DNA from: Leptasterias polaris
Taxonomy: Eukaryota > Echinodermata > Asteroidea > Forcipulatida > Asteriidae
DNA: 64,000 nucleotides
Assembly (NCBI GenBank): GCA_037783415.1
Contig: JAZGTN010000027.1
Span: 1 to 64,000, forward strand
Direction: 5' to 3'
In this document: positions 11,784 to 25,835 of the stretch, in pieces
Layout: every line of letters starts with the position of its first letter
How positions within the stretch are numbered: position 1 is the first letter of the stretch
Position numbers and translations under genes: made by a program
The notes under the pieces: model-generated
Seen by the model: only the letters and a program-made list of their open reading frames with translations
What the model was told of the DNA's origin: nothing
Databases searched by the model: none

Positions 11784-14700
11784 GTTTTAAGAGAAATTTT
11801 TTAAACTGGCTTTTGAGTATTTGAAGTTGAATCCTTAAAGGATGGAAGCTAGTTTTGCTCATGTTTAGTACCTTTTCACCAAGGCAGTATAAAAACATTG
11901 ATTAAAAAAAACCAGTGTTTTACAAATTTGTTTGTTTTTGTATTTAGGTATTAAGAATTTTTCCATGACATCGCAAAATACTTATGACTGAAAATCAAGT
12001 TGTACAACAACAACAAACACAAATTGCTTCCATAGTCTCTCTCTGATTTACGGTTTATGGTTTATTCAAACCTAAAACTGCTGTCACATTGGACTTCTCA
12101 GAAACTACTGCAAGAAAAAGTTAACTTCTTGTACTACGATTAATAAGTAAAGTACCACTCTTCACATAGGGATTAAGTCAAGTTCCCGGACTTGACCAAT
12201 AAAATCATGAGAAGCACACCATACCATGTCACATGATAGTGAGAGAGAGTTTGCATTGAACAATTTTACGACTCCATCAAGGCCTGTGAAGTTAACAATT
12301 CAGCTGCAGTAAACCAGTAAGCTATCAAGTTTGGTACCTTTTACCTTACCACAGGTTGCAAATGGTCTCAAGCTTAGATGATGAACATGTAACATAACTA
12401 CTTTTGAAGTCAATGAATGTAATTTGCATACAATGACCTGTCTGTTTTTTACAACAATGACAGTGCACATTAGGTTTGTGAACTTTCGTGAGGTTCACAT
12501 CAAAATTCAAATTAAACAAAATGCATTTGGTAAGTATTACCTGTCAAAATATCATGTGCTCGAACCAATTTCAATTTTAATAACTTTTGGACACACTTCA
12601 CTTGGAAAGCCACCTTTTTGGCCTCGCTACAGAGGAAAAATCTCAAAGATTTTTGTGTTTTGTGTTCTCTTATGAGTCAATGCATGTCTAAATGCACCAT
12701 GTAAGCCTACATGTGTATCTTTTCAGGTCTGCTAAATGTCAGTGAACCAAAAGAAACTAGACACTTTTGACAAATCAACAAAGAGATCGGCAAACATCAC
12801 AGCAAGCACTGTTGACTTTGCTATTGGAAAAAAATTGCATTGCACATGCATTTTTCATGTAAAATCAAAATGCTCAAATTTCTGAACTTATTGAGTGAAT
12901 AGTTTGACAAAAATCCAATACTTATTGTTCTTTTTTGCACTAAAATGTTGTAAAGTTTTTAGAAATTATTCCATTAAACATGAATTTGTTTGTTAAAATT
13001 TTTGTATAGGTCTGTTACATGACTAGTACAGTACAGTACAAGGTTGTTTGAACTGCTCTGTATGTCAATGTTCTTCCTGATAGACTGTGCATGTCTCATG
13101 TGTATTCAACATTTAGGAGACCAAGTTGGTCCCAGTCATAAAGTTTCAAGTGTGCAGGATTCTGTTTCTTCAATTACTTTAGTTTAATGCAGTTTATGGC
13201 TATTATAAAAATTATATCATATTGTTGGGAAAGTAAAATTTAGCCATGAAATATATGAAAGTAAAACAAATTTTATAAATCAACAAAAAACCTGAGAATA
13301 TGACTTTACCTCTGTTTTCAGTTAGTTGTTAACAATTAAGAATGTTGCCCAACTGACATTAATTGACAACTGACCATTAAACCCATGTTGTGATCACACT
13401 AGTTTTGGGCGTGATTGGTAAAAGGGGAAATTGAACTTATAATTAAATAATATGGGTAGTTGGGTTTTTTAGAATTTTGTACGAAGAGAAATTTTAAAGA
13501 AGATTTGATTTTCACCGTCTTCATGAGAGTTGTTTTCTCGTTTTAAATACTTGTGAGACTTGCATAGTCTATTGACAGTCTGTTGAGAAAGCAGACCAGG
13601 GCTGACACTCATATTACACAAAACCCAAAAACCTTACCAAGTTTAAAGGTCCAGAAATAACAAAAAGGGATACAAGTGTCGAACAGAAAGTCAAGGAGCC
13701 ATTTTCAACTGTACATCATCAGATTCAGGGAATCCTTTTGAGCGCAAGGAAACTGATTTATTTCATCATGACAACTGAATGATGAAACGAATGATGAAAC
13801 AAATTTGACCAAAATCTGCGATCAATTTCTCAGCAACCTTTTCACAATGACAAATAAGGTGGCAAAAGCCAGAACTTCTCTTCAAACATAAACTCACTTC
13901 ACAACACAACCAAAAAGTAATCCATAAACCTTATGACATGGGCAATTTATCTCAAAGAAAAAGGGGGGAAAAATCTCTGCAAGGCATCAAAATAACCAAA
14001 GATTAACAATCAAACAGACACCGTTCCCTCCCATAGTCACACAAATAGGTTGGTTTGCTCACCCCTAAAAAAGTCTACAATATCTGGATCAGGATGTTAC
14101 CAGAAGAAAAAGAAACAATAAGCAGAACAAGGGAATCTCCCCAAGCTGTGATCAATCATGGATCAATCAACTACATGTATCTGTGCCTTCGGGCAATTTT
14201 TCAGGTCCATTTCTTCCAAATATCTGGTTCCCAATGGGGTGAGGATGGTTCACAGGAGGTAATCATTGCTTTAACGCATAGATGGGTCCCCAATGGCCTG
14301 AAGGGTTTATGCATTATTTGTGGGTTTGCACAAAACAGTCACTCTAAACCTCATGTAAGTGCATATAAACCTCTTCATGTGTGTCAATGTATCAAAGAAC
14401 TACTGGTAGAGAAAAGCATGAAAAGCTTCAGATCAAACCATTTGGCCTTTTCCCATATCCCAAAATCTGATAAACTACTTATGTTCTTTTATTTTCCAAA
14501 TATACCTTCACCACCTGGGTATTTTGATTATTTTGTTGAGCAGTTCTGACCTAAAGTGTCTATACCTTAACAACAGTCTTGATCCAATCCAATAAATACA
14601 GCCAGATCCTGGAATGATTCCCTGAGCATTACCTGAACCAGACAGTCCTAATCAAAAGATGCAAATTCCTTTGAACCAAGACTGTGACAATTGTGCAACT

Positions 14701-17700
14701 GATCCTTCCCCAAAGTATTGCTGAAGGTGTCATATTATCACCCACTGATTCTCTTGATTGGGATGCACTGATATATCCTCTTTGAAGGAAGGTTTCAATC
14801 TGGAGAAAAGTATATCCCCAATGGAGATGAGGGAAGTTTGGCTGACAATGAACCCATGAGCCAATGAATTCTCTAGCATGAACAAAAAATGAGTTAAGTT
14901 TACAAGGAGGGATAGAGAATTCATAAGTTCTTACCATCACGTCAAGGTCAGATACCAACAATCCTGATTGCAGTAAATCTTGTTTGGCTTCATTGCCTTC
15001 ATAACAATCCATGCTGATTGAACTTCCAATTATCAGATCCACTTAAATGTCTGTTTCACTACAACAACTAACACGAAACAAAGAACCATATTCAAACTGC
15101 ATGTGAAATCAAAATCCGTCTGGTACGCTTGTGCCCCGATGCACCGAATAAAATCATCGCAAAAATGTTTCTGCACGTAGCTTTACAAAAATTCTAAGTC
15201 AAATAATAACCCGCCAAGAGACTTTACACTTTACTGGTAGTGCGTAACGCCTTTTGTCAAGTTACTTGCTGCATGGGACTGAACTTACCCATAAAACTAG
15301 ACTTCAGTTATCATTAAACAAAAGTCATAAAAAGTCCATCGTACAAAGCTCTGTAGAAAACCGACGATGCTTCAACTTTGCATTCGGAAACTTGTAACAG
15401 TTTGAGGGATGGCTGTGTGCAATAACGCGAAACTGAGTGATACAACAATATTGGGTTCTTCACCCATCACTTGAGACTAAACACTGTGACCGTATTCAAT
15501 GGTCCGATTGATCATCTTTGAATCATCTCGCATACCTAGGCTTCAGAAAATACAAAAAATGTTGCCGTGCTATGTCTCCTTTGTTTATCTTCAATAAAAT
15601 CATCACAGCCTGAAAGAGATAAATGTACTTATCCCAGGTATGTTCCCAAATTTCTGGTGCTACCTTGTCTGACTTTTTATCGATCAGTCTTCTATTATTG
15701 CAGCATCGCTTCAAAACCCTTTCCCAGGGGGGTTAGACAAGATGTGAGAAATTCCTCATTGGTCATATAAGAGTGTCTTTCAATGAGTGGCGTTTGTGGT
15801 ACCTATATTTGTTGCCGTTGCTTTATTTGTTCTTTGTTATCACTCTCACATGCAGTCTGAAAGAAGGTACTTTAACCAAAAAAAATATACACCGACTGAA
15901 GGCTTATTGCACCCAATGACAAATGAAATACGTTCCTGAAAGCAGTTGCTGAGGCTATTGTGTTTATAAGCAGAACAAACACACGCTTCTTGGAATAATG
16001 TGGTGGTCTGCAGTATTTCTATGCAATTCAAAGGGATACCTGTGTCTGAATATTTCTTAAATTGTTTAGAAAAACTCAACATTTCTGGTGGCTCTAATTA
16101 CTTTACTTCACTACTCCTTGAGTTGAACAAACTTATTCTACAGGTAGTGTGCTGACATGTTCTGAATACAAAATATTTTAAAGTCCTAAATGTTTAACAA
16201 TTTCAGTTGACAACTTCCACGAATGCAGCAAGTGGTTGTTTGTACTTGATGTACTTGTATAGAAACATTATTGCTTGAGAAGTGATAAGCAATTTGCAGT
16301 TCATCTTGAAAATGAAAACAAGTCAGGAGGAATATTTCTGATGAAAGCATTGCATGTAAAAATAATGTTAGCATGAAATGAATCTTTGGATGACATTGTC
16401 AACAAATGAGAGCCAATTACTGCTCACACTTCATACTTTGATCCATTCGCCCACGCCAGATTCAAACAATGAAGACAACTTGCAACAGATACGAATTGAA
16501 GCAGCCTCCCCCCCAGCAAACAAGCCGATCAATAAGATCAAGTAAAAAAAATGAACCATCCAGTCACGTTTCTATGGAAACAATCAGGTTACCACGGAAA
16601 CCATAAAACTCATAATACTTTCAATCTTCCAACCAACAGGTCTGTAGTTTCAGAGACACCTAGCGCTAATAAACAAAATCACATCTGCGTCCATCAAGCG
16701 CCTGTCAGGAATTTAGTCATGGTGTTTGGAGAAGAAATGGCTGTTGTATTTGCAGAAAGTCAGGGCAAGCTCAGGTGAGGAACCACCTAATCAAGAGGAT
16801 AAAGGTCCCTAGGCCATCATCCCCCAAGGATGGTATGGTAGGTCTTAGGATGAAGACGCAAAATCGATGAGGTCGGACAATGGCTTGTGTATTAATCCTA
16901 CACACTGAGCCAACGCAGGCCAGACTGAATCAGCCTACCAATCCTAAGGTGTGCCATTGCTTTCAAAGATGATGCATGATGGCCGTCCTTAATGTCTACA
17001 CTGCAATGGAAATCTATCCCATAACAGTTAAATGCAAAAATATGCAACGATTCTTAAATTTGCTTTGTATTTATTCCTTAAAATCAATCTCCTCAATTGG
17101 TGTCTGAAGTCCTTAACACCATACTAATCCAATTAAGTTTTTGAATAAGCCGATTGCTTTGTATGAAACCCCATGGGACCTTGGTATGCAATGGCCATGT
17201 GTGTTTCATTGGCTTCATTGATCCAGTATGGTGGGCTTCCAAAACCAGAACTTCCTCCACTGACAACCAAGACAAATCACTTGATGTGAAACATCCACGC
17301 ACATCTCGAAGATGCTGCGCTTATTATGATGAGAATTTCTGATTAAGAAATAGACATTACCATAAGAGATGGTGCTTTTAAGATATTACCTTCGCCATTC
17401 AGCATTGCGAGGTCGTGATGTCAATTGTGTGCAGCCATTATTACTTTGTCCCTTTGCACTTCAAAATGACAGTAACAGACGTCTATCCAGTACATCTGCC
17501 TGACGAACACAAATCTGAACACACACACTGTGATGCTACCTCAAGCAAATGAAGATCATCGCTATAATTTTTCTATTTAACTCTAGAGTAACTCTTTATT
17601 TTGTTATTCAAATATAATTAGAATACTCTATCTCTCTAAAGAAGTTAAATAAATAAATCTCCAAATGCCACACCACTTGCATCATTTGTTCGCAATTAGG

Positions 17701-18863
17701 ACTGACTCAAAAACAACAAACTTGTCACGAATGGGCGGCCAGTAAAAAAAACCTAACAATATGAATTGATCAGTGGTGGGACAAAATCTACCAGCAGTCT
17801 GATCTGGCAGTCTGGTTAATAAATTGGTCTAGTAATTTGAATTTTGTTCATTATTGTTCCCAAAGCTGCGTGTCTTTAATTCCAATCAATGGTTATGTCT
17901 CATCAGACACGAGAGAAAGCGAGAGACAACTGTAATCTGAAATGTACTGGTAGTGTGGACCACGACGTCTGCGTATAGGTCGTCTCGAATTCTCATGAAT
18001 GAATGTCAAGAAAAGAAAACAATGAACGATGGCAGATCAATAATGACAAGGTTATTGGAGCTTGGGAGTGGACGTGAAGAGTCAGTTAAGTGCTGGACTG
18101 GCGTCTGCGTCTCGCTCATCTCATGCAACACAATGATTAGATGATATTGGCATTGAAGGAGACGAGGAGCGCTGGTATCTGGAGTTATGAGTCATTTCAT
18201 GAAGGGATTGGGGTTAGGTTCAAGAACAGCTAGTTCTGATTCATTACTGCGTGGTAGATGGGTCAGAAAAAGAATGGGAGAAAAAAAACCTCGACAATTA
18301 CAAAAAAGACTTCAAATTCAAGGGCAAATTTATCCAATTTTGTTTGGGTAACATCTCTTAAGAGCACCAAGGGGGAATTGGAATATGAAAACGAAGAGAG
18401 TTTCTCATTCAGGTTGCTTGCACAGAGTAGTGAGTACACCAATGGAAACGTTTGTTAAATGCAAACTAAGTAATAAAGATGAGTACCAGTGCTTACAATT
18501 CCCTCAAGTATTTCCTTTAAACAATACAAAAACCAGCCAATGTTAAGGATATATTTTGAATGCTTCTTTCATATTTTTCAATCATTCAATTAAACATTTT
18601 GATTTTTTTCAACAACAAAATCGGAATAGGCTACTATTAAAAGACATAGATGACATCAACATTAATGCATAACTTACTAACCCTGGGAGCTTAACGATAT
18701 CAAATCACACTACCAATCTGCAGGGTAGAGGTAGCCGCCAATCAAAAACACATTTTGAACAACTTTTGAAGTTATTTCATATCTGAGGGTCTGCAGATAT
18801 CAATCATTAAAAAAATTACACTTTTTTTTTATGAAAACATTATTTCATCTACCAAGGCTACCC

Positions 18864-18922
18864 TGTTGTTTTTGTTGTTGTTGTTGTTTGTTTGTTTTGG
18901 TGTTGTTTTTTTTGGGGGGGGT
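18864..18922 (+). repeat. GTT/GTTT-rich low-complexity stretch ending in a G run
   Basis: Runs of GTT, then GTTT, then T and G homopolymers are visible. No element structure. Confidence 0.7.
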
Positions 18923-18997
18923 TTGGACAAAAGTTGCAAATGTGATTGAAGCCATACACTTGTGCTAATGTTATTATTTTCAATATTAAAATTTGCC

Positions 18998-19031
18998 AAG
19001 TCGTGTTTCAGTCGTGTTTAAGTCGTGTTTA
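18998..19031 (+). repeat. Three tandem GTCGTGTTT motifs
   Basis: GTCGTGTTT occurs three times at 11-base spacing, joined by CA and AA. Three copies are too few to assign a class. Confidence 0.7.
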
Positions 19032-20401
19032 CAAACATATGGATAAACAGAGAAAGGCTGGCTGTAAATATTTCAGGGGAATCGTCACTTTTTAATGTAC
19101 TCTGACTACAAACACTGGATGTGTGTGTATCTTTTTGTCTCAGGAACTCAAGCTTATTATAATAATCTCAGAATACAATTTTCATTGTGCATGAAGACAT
19201 ATTTGCCAGAGGGATCAATACACAATGCAATATGTAATATCCACCATACCCTGTCACATCCACAAGCAAGTCAACTGACCTCCGCAATACACAGAAGGTT
19301 TTTGCTCAATTTAACACATTCATCCCGCCTGAAGAAATATTAATTTGTCAGCATTGCTAGTTGCCACCCATGCCATTGGTTAACTCCATAATGCCTCTCT
19401 CCACTGTAGGAAACAAACAGTTGGCTGTATATATTGAGATGGACTCTCGTGTAGTGGTTTAACAATTACAGTGTGTTGTCTCCCCTCTCTCCACCACTCA
19501 TATTAGGATATTACACTTAATTTCATTACTAGCATGGTGAATTTAGACCATTTAATCATGGCGAGTTAAACGTACAGCGTCGCCGTGGAAAACCCATTCC
19601 AAAAAAACAAACACACGCTTTTGGAAAGGTAGACAGATCTCAATGCCAGGGAGGGAGTCCAACGCACGTATTGGGATGATATCAGAAAACAAACAACAGC
19701 TGAAATTGGTGGGGATCGCGTCGTTGGTGGAACGTCCTACTTCGGTACTTTCCTTATCAAGTCATCTGGTTATGATGTCATTCTGTTTCAATCGTACTGA
19801 CGACAACATGGAGAAAGACGGGGGATCGTGTTTTAGATTAGTCACTTTTAAGTGCATTGCCACAAGTTGTGCCACATCCCAATAGTACATTCTATCAGAA
19901 CATATTTACAGGGTTTAGACAAATGTTACAGTTCAGGCAGGCAGGTAGGCTATTAATATCAATGTCAATGATGTTACTGTTGCATTTCACCAATCAATAA
20001 CATACAAAAATACAGTCACACAGAAATATCACTAAAGTAGACATTTTACAAAATGATGGATTTATATAAACTGAGTGTATATTTTTTGAAAAATTAGAAC
20101 AAATCTTAAACTTTTAATTTAGGGTTTGAACTTGGCATTTATTTTGGATGGTGAGAATAGTTCTTAAGTTTGCAGTTAAATCAATGAAAATGAAAGGTCT
20201 AATGAAATGAGATGGTTCTGAAGGTATCGGTAATCAGTTGTCCAAGAACTTAATGTTGCAATTACCCAATCGTCTTTACCCGTGCACAAAATAAGCAACA
20301 ACAAAAATGTTTTAAAATAAACACCAGTGCCTTAAAATAAAATAAAAATCCACCCATGTTGAGAATCAGACTAAGATTAAGAACTTAATACAGTTTGCGG
20401 C

Positions 20402-20489
20402 GTGTCGTGGCCGAGCGGATAAGAGCACCGAACTCAAGCTCTGGTGTTTCTGATCAGTAGAGTGTGGGTTCGAATCCCAGTCGTGACAC
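20402..20489 (+). promoter_or_regulatory. Internal RNA polymerase III promoter (A and B boxes) of the SINE
   Basis: The A box TGGCCGAGCGG starts at about 20408 and the B box GGTTCGAATCC at about 20467. Both match the tRNA consensus (TRGYNNARNNG and GGTTCRANNCC) well, so the copy may still be transcribable. Confidence 0.8.
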
Positions 20490-20809
20490 TTGTGTCCTTA
20501 AGCAAGACACTTAACCACATGCTTCGTCCTTCAGATGGGACGTTAAGCCGTAGGTCCCGTGTGTTGTGTAATGCACGTAAAAGAACCCAGTGCACTTATC
20601 GTAAAGAGAAGGGGTTCGCCCCGGTGTTCCTGGTTTGATTGGCTGCATATTGCGCCACAGCACCTTGTAAACCATTACATGGTGCTATGCAAAGGAATAG
20701 GTCTCATACTTCAACACGTAACTCCACATACCTTGTAGGAAAAATACTGAGCGCTTTGAGACACCCATCGGGAGTATGAAGCGCTAAGAACTGCGTATTA
20801 TTATTATTA
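20402..20809 (+). mobile_element. tRNA-Leu-derived SINE with L2/CR1-like tail
   Basis: The first 88 bases fold as a tRNA. Acceptor strands GTGTCGT (20402-20408) and GTGACAC (20483-20489) pair, and there is an A box TGGCCGAGCGG, an anticodon arm around CTCAAGC (CAA, Leu), a class-II variable arm and a B box GGTTCGAATCC. No CCA is encoded, and about 320 bases of SINE body follow. These include CTTCAGATGGGACGTTAAG and GTGTTCCTGGTTTGATTGGC, then a tail with GAGCGCTTTGAGACACCC, GAAGCGC and an (ATT)n end at 20796-20809. The A and B boxes mean RNA polymerase III would transcribe it. The tail layout matches the LINE tail at 55971-56050. No clear target duplication was found. Confidence 0.9.
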
Positions 20810-23696
20810 CTCTCATTAGTTACAAGATGACTGGGGCTGGCCAAATTGCCTCTTCAAATAACAGGAACATTGTGAGAAGACAGCAAATCAAAAAACACAA
20901 AGCAGAAATGAGATTTGGGACTTCATAAATCAGAATGTATTCTTTTTTTAAGCAGAACCTTTTTATTATAATAAACAGTGCTCTTTACAGGGAGGGTTGA
21001 CTGCCCAATCTTTTTAGGGGATTTTAGTCCCAGGGTGTAAACCTATAGGCCTTTTAACACTGAAGTGAAGTGTTTGTAGTAAAGTGAGCCACTTGTCATG
21101 TGGATAAACAGTTACATCTGAAAAGACTCCAGCACACCACATCTAAAGGGCAAACGTGTGGGGGTCAAGTGTAAGGTCAAAGGTGCTAGCCTCAAATTCA
21201 AGGATGCATGTCCTCAATTGGTTTTGAGGAAAGATTGTTAGCAGAGGAAGTATTTATGATGGTAACCTGCTGTAACCAGGAAACAATTAAAAAATGAACC
21301 AGTAATTAATAGCTGAATCAATGGCTGATGTTAAGCCAAGTTTTGTGGCGTGGTTCTTGCTTTACTACAATTAAGACAAGTGAAGTTACAATGGCTATTT
21401 GACAGGTATTTGAATCTTTCTATGATACTTCACAGAGGCGCCTTCATGACTCCTGGCCTATATATGCCTTGAAATATTTTAAATCAAATTTTAAACTTCC
21501 CTCTAGAGGTGCCCTTTTACTAATTACAAACCGTCCAGCCCTTACAACAACAAAATATCTGGCCAGCTTCTATCTAAGGATGACAAAGAAATATTTCTGC
21601 ACAGTAAGAGGAAACTAGTGTTAAGAAAACATTCTGACAGCAACTCTTGAATATTTGGCTAAATGGAATCCCTGGAGTATTAATTGTAAGCCCAAGTGTT
21701 GTGGTACACCATGTGTGATATGCCAGATGAATTTGACAAATAGTCAATCATGTCAACAAACTGACAGCAAGATTTACAAGATGCCAAATTTGATAATGTG
21801 CCACATGATTTCGATACATGCTTATTTTTTATTGCCCATGAACTTCAACATTTAATTACAAAAGTGCAAGTCCCACTGGGGGGAAAAAAGCCAATGCACT
21901 ATATATCAGGGGTTATGTTTTAAGAATCTTAAGCCGCCTTAATTCACCCTCGTGATAATTATGCACGCAAAGCCAGGTATTTCATTGGTGCAGTGTGTTT
22001 CTCACTCTGTGTGGGTGTGTATCCCTCCTCCAAACCTACCTTATAAAAAAGTTAACAACAACCTGCTGCTTCTCCTTGTAATATTAGTCTCATCAGAATT
22101 CCATTTGTCTGGACAAAAACATTCTTCAAGTCAGTGATCCTTTTTTTACTGACACACCAAGGATATTCTGTAAAATGATTGTAGTTTTACCCAGCAATGA
22201 GTCTTAAAATAAAGCCCTGAAAAGGAACGCACAAATAATGCAGTCCTTCTAATCAACTTGAAAGTAGACGGCCATTTTACCACAGGCGATACAGCAGTAT
22301 TAATTACGGTCAACCGAGGGCAGCAATTCATACCCATAAGCTGCTATTTGTACCATTTTTTTGCAGCCAGTTCCCCAGGCAACGTTTAGAGTGTTCTTTG
22401 TTGCTCACCCTGAACAACATTTGGGTACAGATGAACAAGCTGTCACAACATTTACATGCTGACATGTACATGTTCAGGTGCAACACAGCATTTCAGAGCG
22501 TTTGACCATAAAAAGTGACACAATACACCTAATATCATATTGACCCAGCTGGCTCCAGTTAAGTCACTTTAATCCAATTGAAGGGGAAACAAATCTAAAA
22601 AAATTCGTCCTTTCAGAAATTAATTGACTCAGACTTTTTCACCAAGCAATTTTTTTTCCAAATTTATGATGGTACAGCTTTAAATTGTTCACACTTTTTT
22701 AGTTCAATAACATGATTTCCTGTCTGGACAATCAATATTGATATACTTTGTAAACATTAATGGAAGTTTATAAAATAAAACAGTTGGGGCATGAGCCATT
22801 GAACCCCTGTAGGTTCTTATACATCATGCTGGTACAGACGCCAGAGTCAGAGTAAAATAATTCTCTGGGTTATTGACCCGATATGTGTTTTACAACCTTA
22901 ATCTCCAGAGCACACATGGTCATGATAATCACAAGTGCATGTCTACATAATGGTGCATTATCAGGAATTGGAGAGGATGAATGAAGATGCATGCAGCTTT
23001 GGTAAAAGCTGTTGCTTAAAAAGCCAACCTGTGAGGAAGGTCTGCTACTGGACTTGTTAACAATGATTCACACTGCATAAATGATATGATGCAGACATCT
23101 TTAGTAGGATTAATGCTCCACTGTTTGTTGAATATGGCATAACCAAGTACAAGTACAACACTGGGCTTGATTAATCATTTAAGGGCATAGTTTCATTGAT
23201 GCAGACAGATCAAAATAGTTTTATTGATTAAAACCCCACAAGTATCTGTTTGGATGCTGCTTCATCCCAAACAAATAACAAAGCCATCAAAGGAAAACAA
23301 GCCTGCCCCCTAAAGAATAAAATAAAACAATCAAACTATACATGAATGAGTGTAAGTCACTTCTGAAATCTTCAACCTCAACACAGTTTGCCCTTAAATG
23401 TCTAGTGACTGGCCAGCAGGACCAGTTAAAATTTCACTGGTCTGTCAGCTTCTTAAACTAGTCCACATTTCATACAAAATATGGATGCTTTTCAACACTG
23501 AATTTGCCAGCCGGACCACTTCCAGTCTTAAATATTTTAACATTAAACTGCATCCAAAATTTCAAAGCAAATCGTCTTGCACAGTATTACTAATAGCCAT
23601 TTCTGGACTTAATAAGCTATTGACTACTTAACCATGTGAAGGAAGGAGATTTCTGCCTCCATGAATACGACTATCCAAGGTTTTCAAGATGACTTA
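20810..23696. other. Noncoding stretch
   Basis: No exon, RNA gene or repeat could be recognised. All open frames are under 80 codons. Confidence 0.6.
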
Positions 23697-23714
23697 CCCA
23701 GTGGGCACACAACC

Positions 23715-24770
23715 TTATTTCAACGTTGAATTTTGGTTGATATGGCGCCACAACGTCAAAATACCATAAAACAACGTTATTTCAACCGGCACATTTGCGA
23801 TGTTTGTTTTAAGTTGTAGTTTGACGTTGTGTAAACGTTGGAAAAGTGTTGAAATGACGTCGCGATAATAACAACCAAAAAACAATGTTGATCCAACGTC
23901 AATTTGGTAACGTAGTTTCAACGTATACTATTTAACGTTAATGCAATGTTGGATAAAGGTTGTTAGTGCGTCGCGATAATAACAACCTACAATCAATGTT
24001 GATCCAACGTCATTCTGGTTACGTTGTTTCAATGTAACGTTTTTGGCGTATCTGCAATGTTGGATAAAGGTAGTTTTTGCGTCGCGATAATAACAACCTA
24101 AAATCAATGTTGATCCAACGTCGTTCTGGTAACGTTTTTTCCACGTAACGTTTTTGACGTATGTACAATGTTGGATAAAGGTTGTTATTGTGTCGCGATA
24201 ATAACAACCTAAAATCAATGTTGATCCAACGTCATTATGGTAACGTTTTTTCCACGTAACGTTTTTGACGTATGTACAATATTGGATAAAGGTTGTTATT
24301 GCGTCGCGATATAATCAACCTTAAATCAATTTTGATCCAATGTCAGTTTGGTAACGTCGTTTTAACGTATACTATTAAACGTTAATGCAATGTTGGATTA
24401 AGGTTTTTATTGCGTCGCGATAATAACAACCTAAAATCAAGGTTGATCCAACATTATTCTGGTAGCGTTGTTTCATTGTAACGTTTGTGACGTATGTACA
24501 ATGTTTGATAAAGGTTTTGTTTGCGTCGCGATAATAACAACCTAAAATCGATGTTGATCCAACGTCAGTCTGGTAGGCCTAAGGTTTTTTTTACGTAACA
24601 ATATTGATGTATGTACAATGTTGGATAAAGGTTGTAATTGCGTTGCGATAATAACAACCTAAAATCAATGTTGATCCAACATTATTCTGGTAACATTGTT
24701 TCAATATAACGTTTTTGACGTGTTTTTGACGTATGTACAATGTTGGATAAAGGTTGCAGTTGCTTTTTTA
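23715..24770. repeat. 111-bp tandem array, about nine units
   Basis: The anchor CGCGATAATAACAACC, or a close variant, recurs at 23861, 23972, 24083, 24194, 24305, 24416, 24527 and 24644. That is six intervals of exactly 111 bp and one of 117 bp caused by a small insertion near 24575. Each unit is itself an imperfect palindrome: ATAACAACCT near one end faces AGGTTGTTAT near the other, and GATCCAACGT faces ACAATGTTGGAT. Units carry two or three AACGT motifs. The constant period with scattered substitutions suggests expansion by unequal exchange or replication slippage inside the transposon. Confidence 0.9.
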
Positions 24771-25339
24771 AATCTAGATTTGAGCTTAACCAAACACTCT
24801 TACATTGAATTTTAGCATACTTAATTATGGTGAACAATTAAATTTATAAAACCATGTATTTCCTTCCTCTATGGTAAAATATTGAACAAAATATATGTGT
24901 CCGGTCAAAAATCAAAAACATACTAACATTATTATTACCAGCCATCTACCTCGTTTTAACCATTTTCCATCAAGATAATTACCAAGAAGATTCCAAGAAA
25001 TAGCCCAGATAACATTGATTAAAAACTGTTTTTCTACCATGTGATGTTGTTCACCGCAAAATAAAAGGTACTATTCATGGTCCAAATAATAATGTAATAT
25101 TTCCATTTAGTAGTACCACAGAGCATACAGAAATGCAAGGACGGTCAGATGTTGAAAAAGGTAAGTACCTATTCTACAATGGGATCAATATAGGCCTAAA
25201 GCCAGCCATAAAAGGGCGATCAAAGTTGGCTTCCTCTGGGCTTTTAGTTCACGACTGCACTTGAGGTCGCCCCAGCCATTAAAATATTCACATTTTTGTT
25301 GCTATTTGTTTTTTAACAATTACAAAATATCTAAATGTT

Positions 25340-25835
25340 TTTTCACTCAAGGTTCAGACAGGTGATTGAAACCTCAAACCAAATTTTGTACAAGTGCTAA
25401 GTTGCCCTTCACAGCTTGGTTTTGAGCGCATGTTGACAAGGTGTTAAAAATTAACAATTTGTGGGTAATTTGTTTCTAGTTGTGGTAATTTTCTAGTTTT
25501 TTTGTATGGAAAAACACTTTTTACACTGAGTTCGAATCAGGTACATAATGCGACATCTCAAACTCAATTTTGTACAATTCCTGTGTTGCATTAACATTTG
25601 GCAAGCAAAAAGCTATACATTCCTACTAGGTTTTCGTGCACAAGAAGTTAAAATTCAACATTTTGGGGGATAATTATTTGTGTATGGAAATATGGTTTTT
25701 ACACTAAGTTCAGGTAATTGATGCGACATCTCAAACCTACTTTTATATCATTCCTATGTTGCATTAACATTTGGCAAGCAAAAAGCTATACATTCTGGGT
25801 TTTGAGCACCTTTTGACAAGATGCTAAAATTGAGC
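25340..25835. repeat. Internal imperfect tandem repeat of about 175 bp in the TA-flanked element
   Basis: TGCGACATCTCAAAC recurs at 25549 and 25722 (173 bp apart) within similar contexts that include GCATTAACATTTGGCAAGC and AAAGCTATACATTC. A more diverged third copy (TGATTGAAACCTCAAACC) lies at about 25363. Short AACGTTGAGACAACGTTG motifs follow at about 25838-25866. Confidence 0.75.

Larger units (their letters stand above)
11784..20400. other. Long noncoding stretch
   Basis: No exon is recognised. The longest frames (14055-14549 plus, 164 codons; 14629-15042 minus, 137 codons) have no known domain, no low-complexity pattern and no convincing splice sites. Short features are a triple GTCGTGTTT repeat at 18998-19031 and a GTT/T-rich low-complexity stretch at 18864-18922. 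Confidence 0.55.

Noticed and set aside
14055..14549. 164-codon plus-strand frame
   Set aside because: No domain, no splice signals, and amino-acid composition like translated AT-rich intron.
20402..20489. Functional tRNA-Leu gene
   Set aside because: The tRNA-like part continues directly into a SINE body and (ATT)n tail with no terminator after the acceptor stem.
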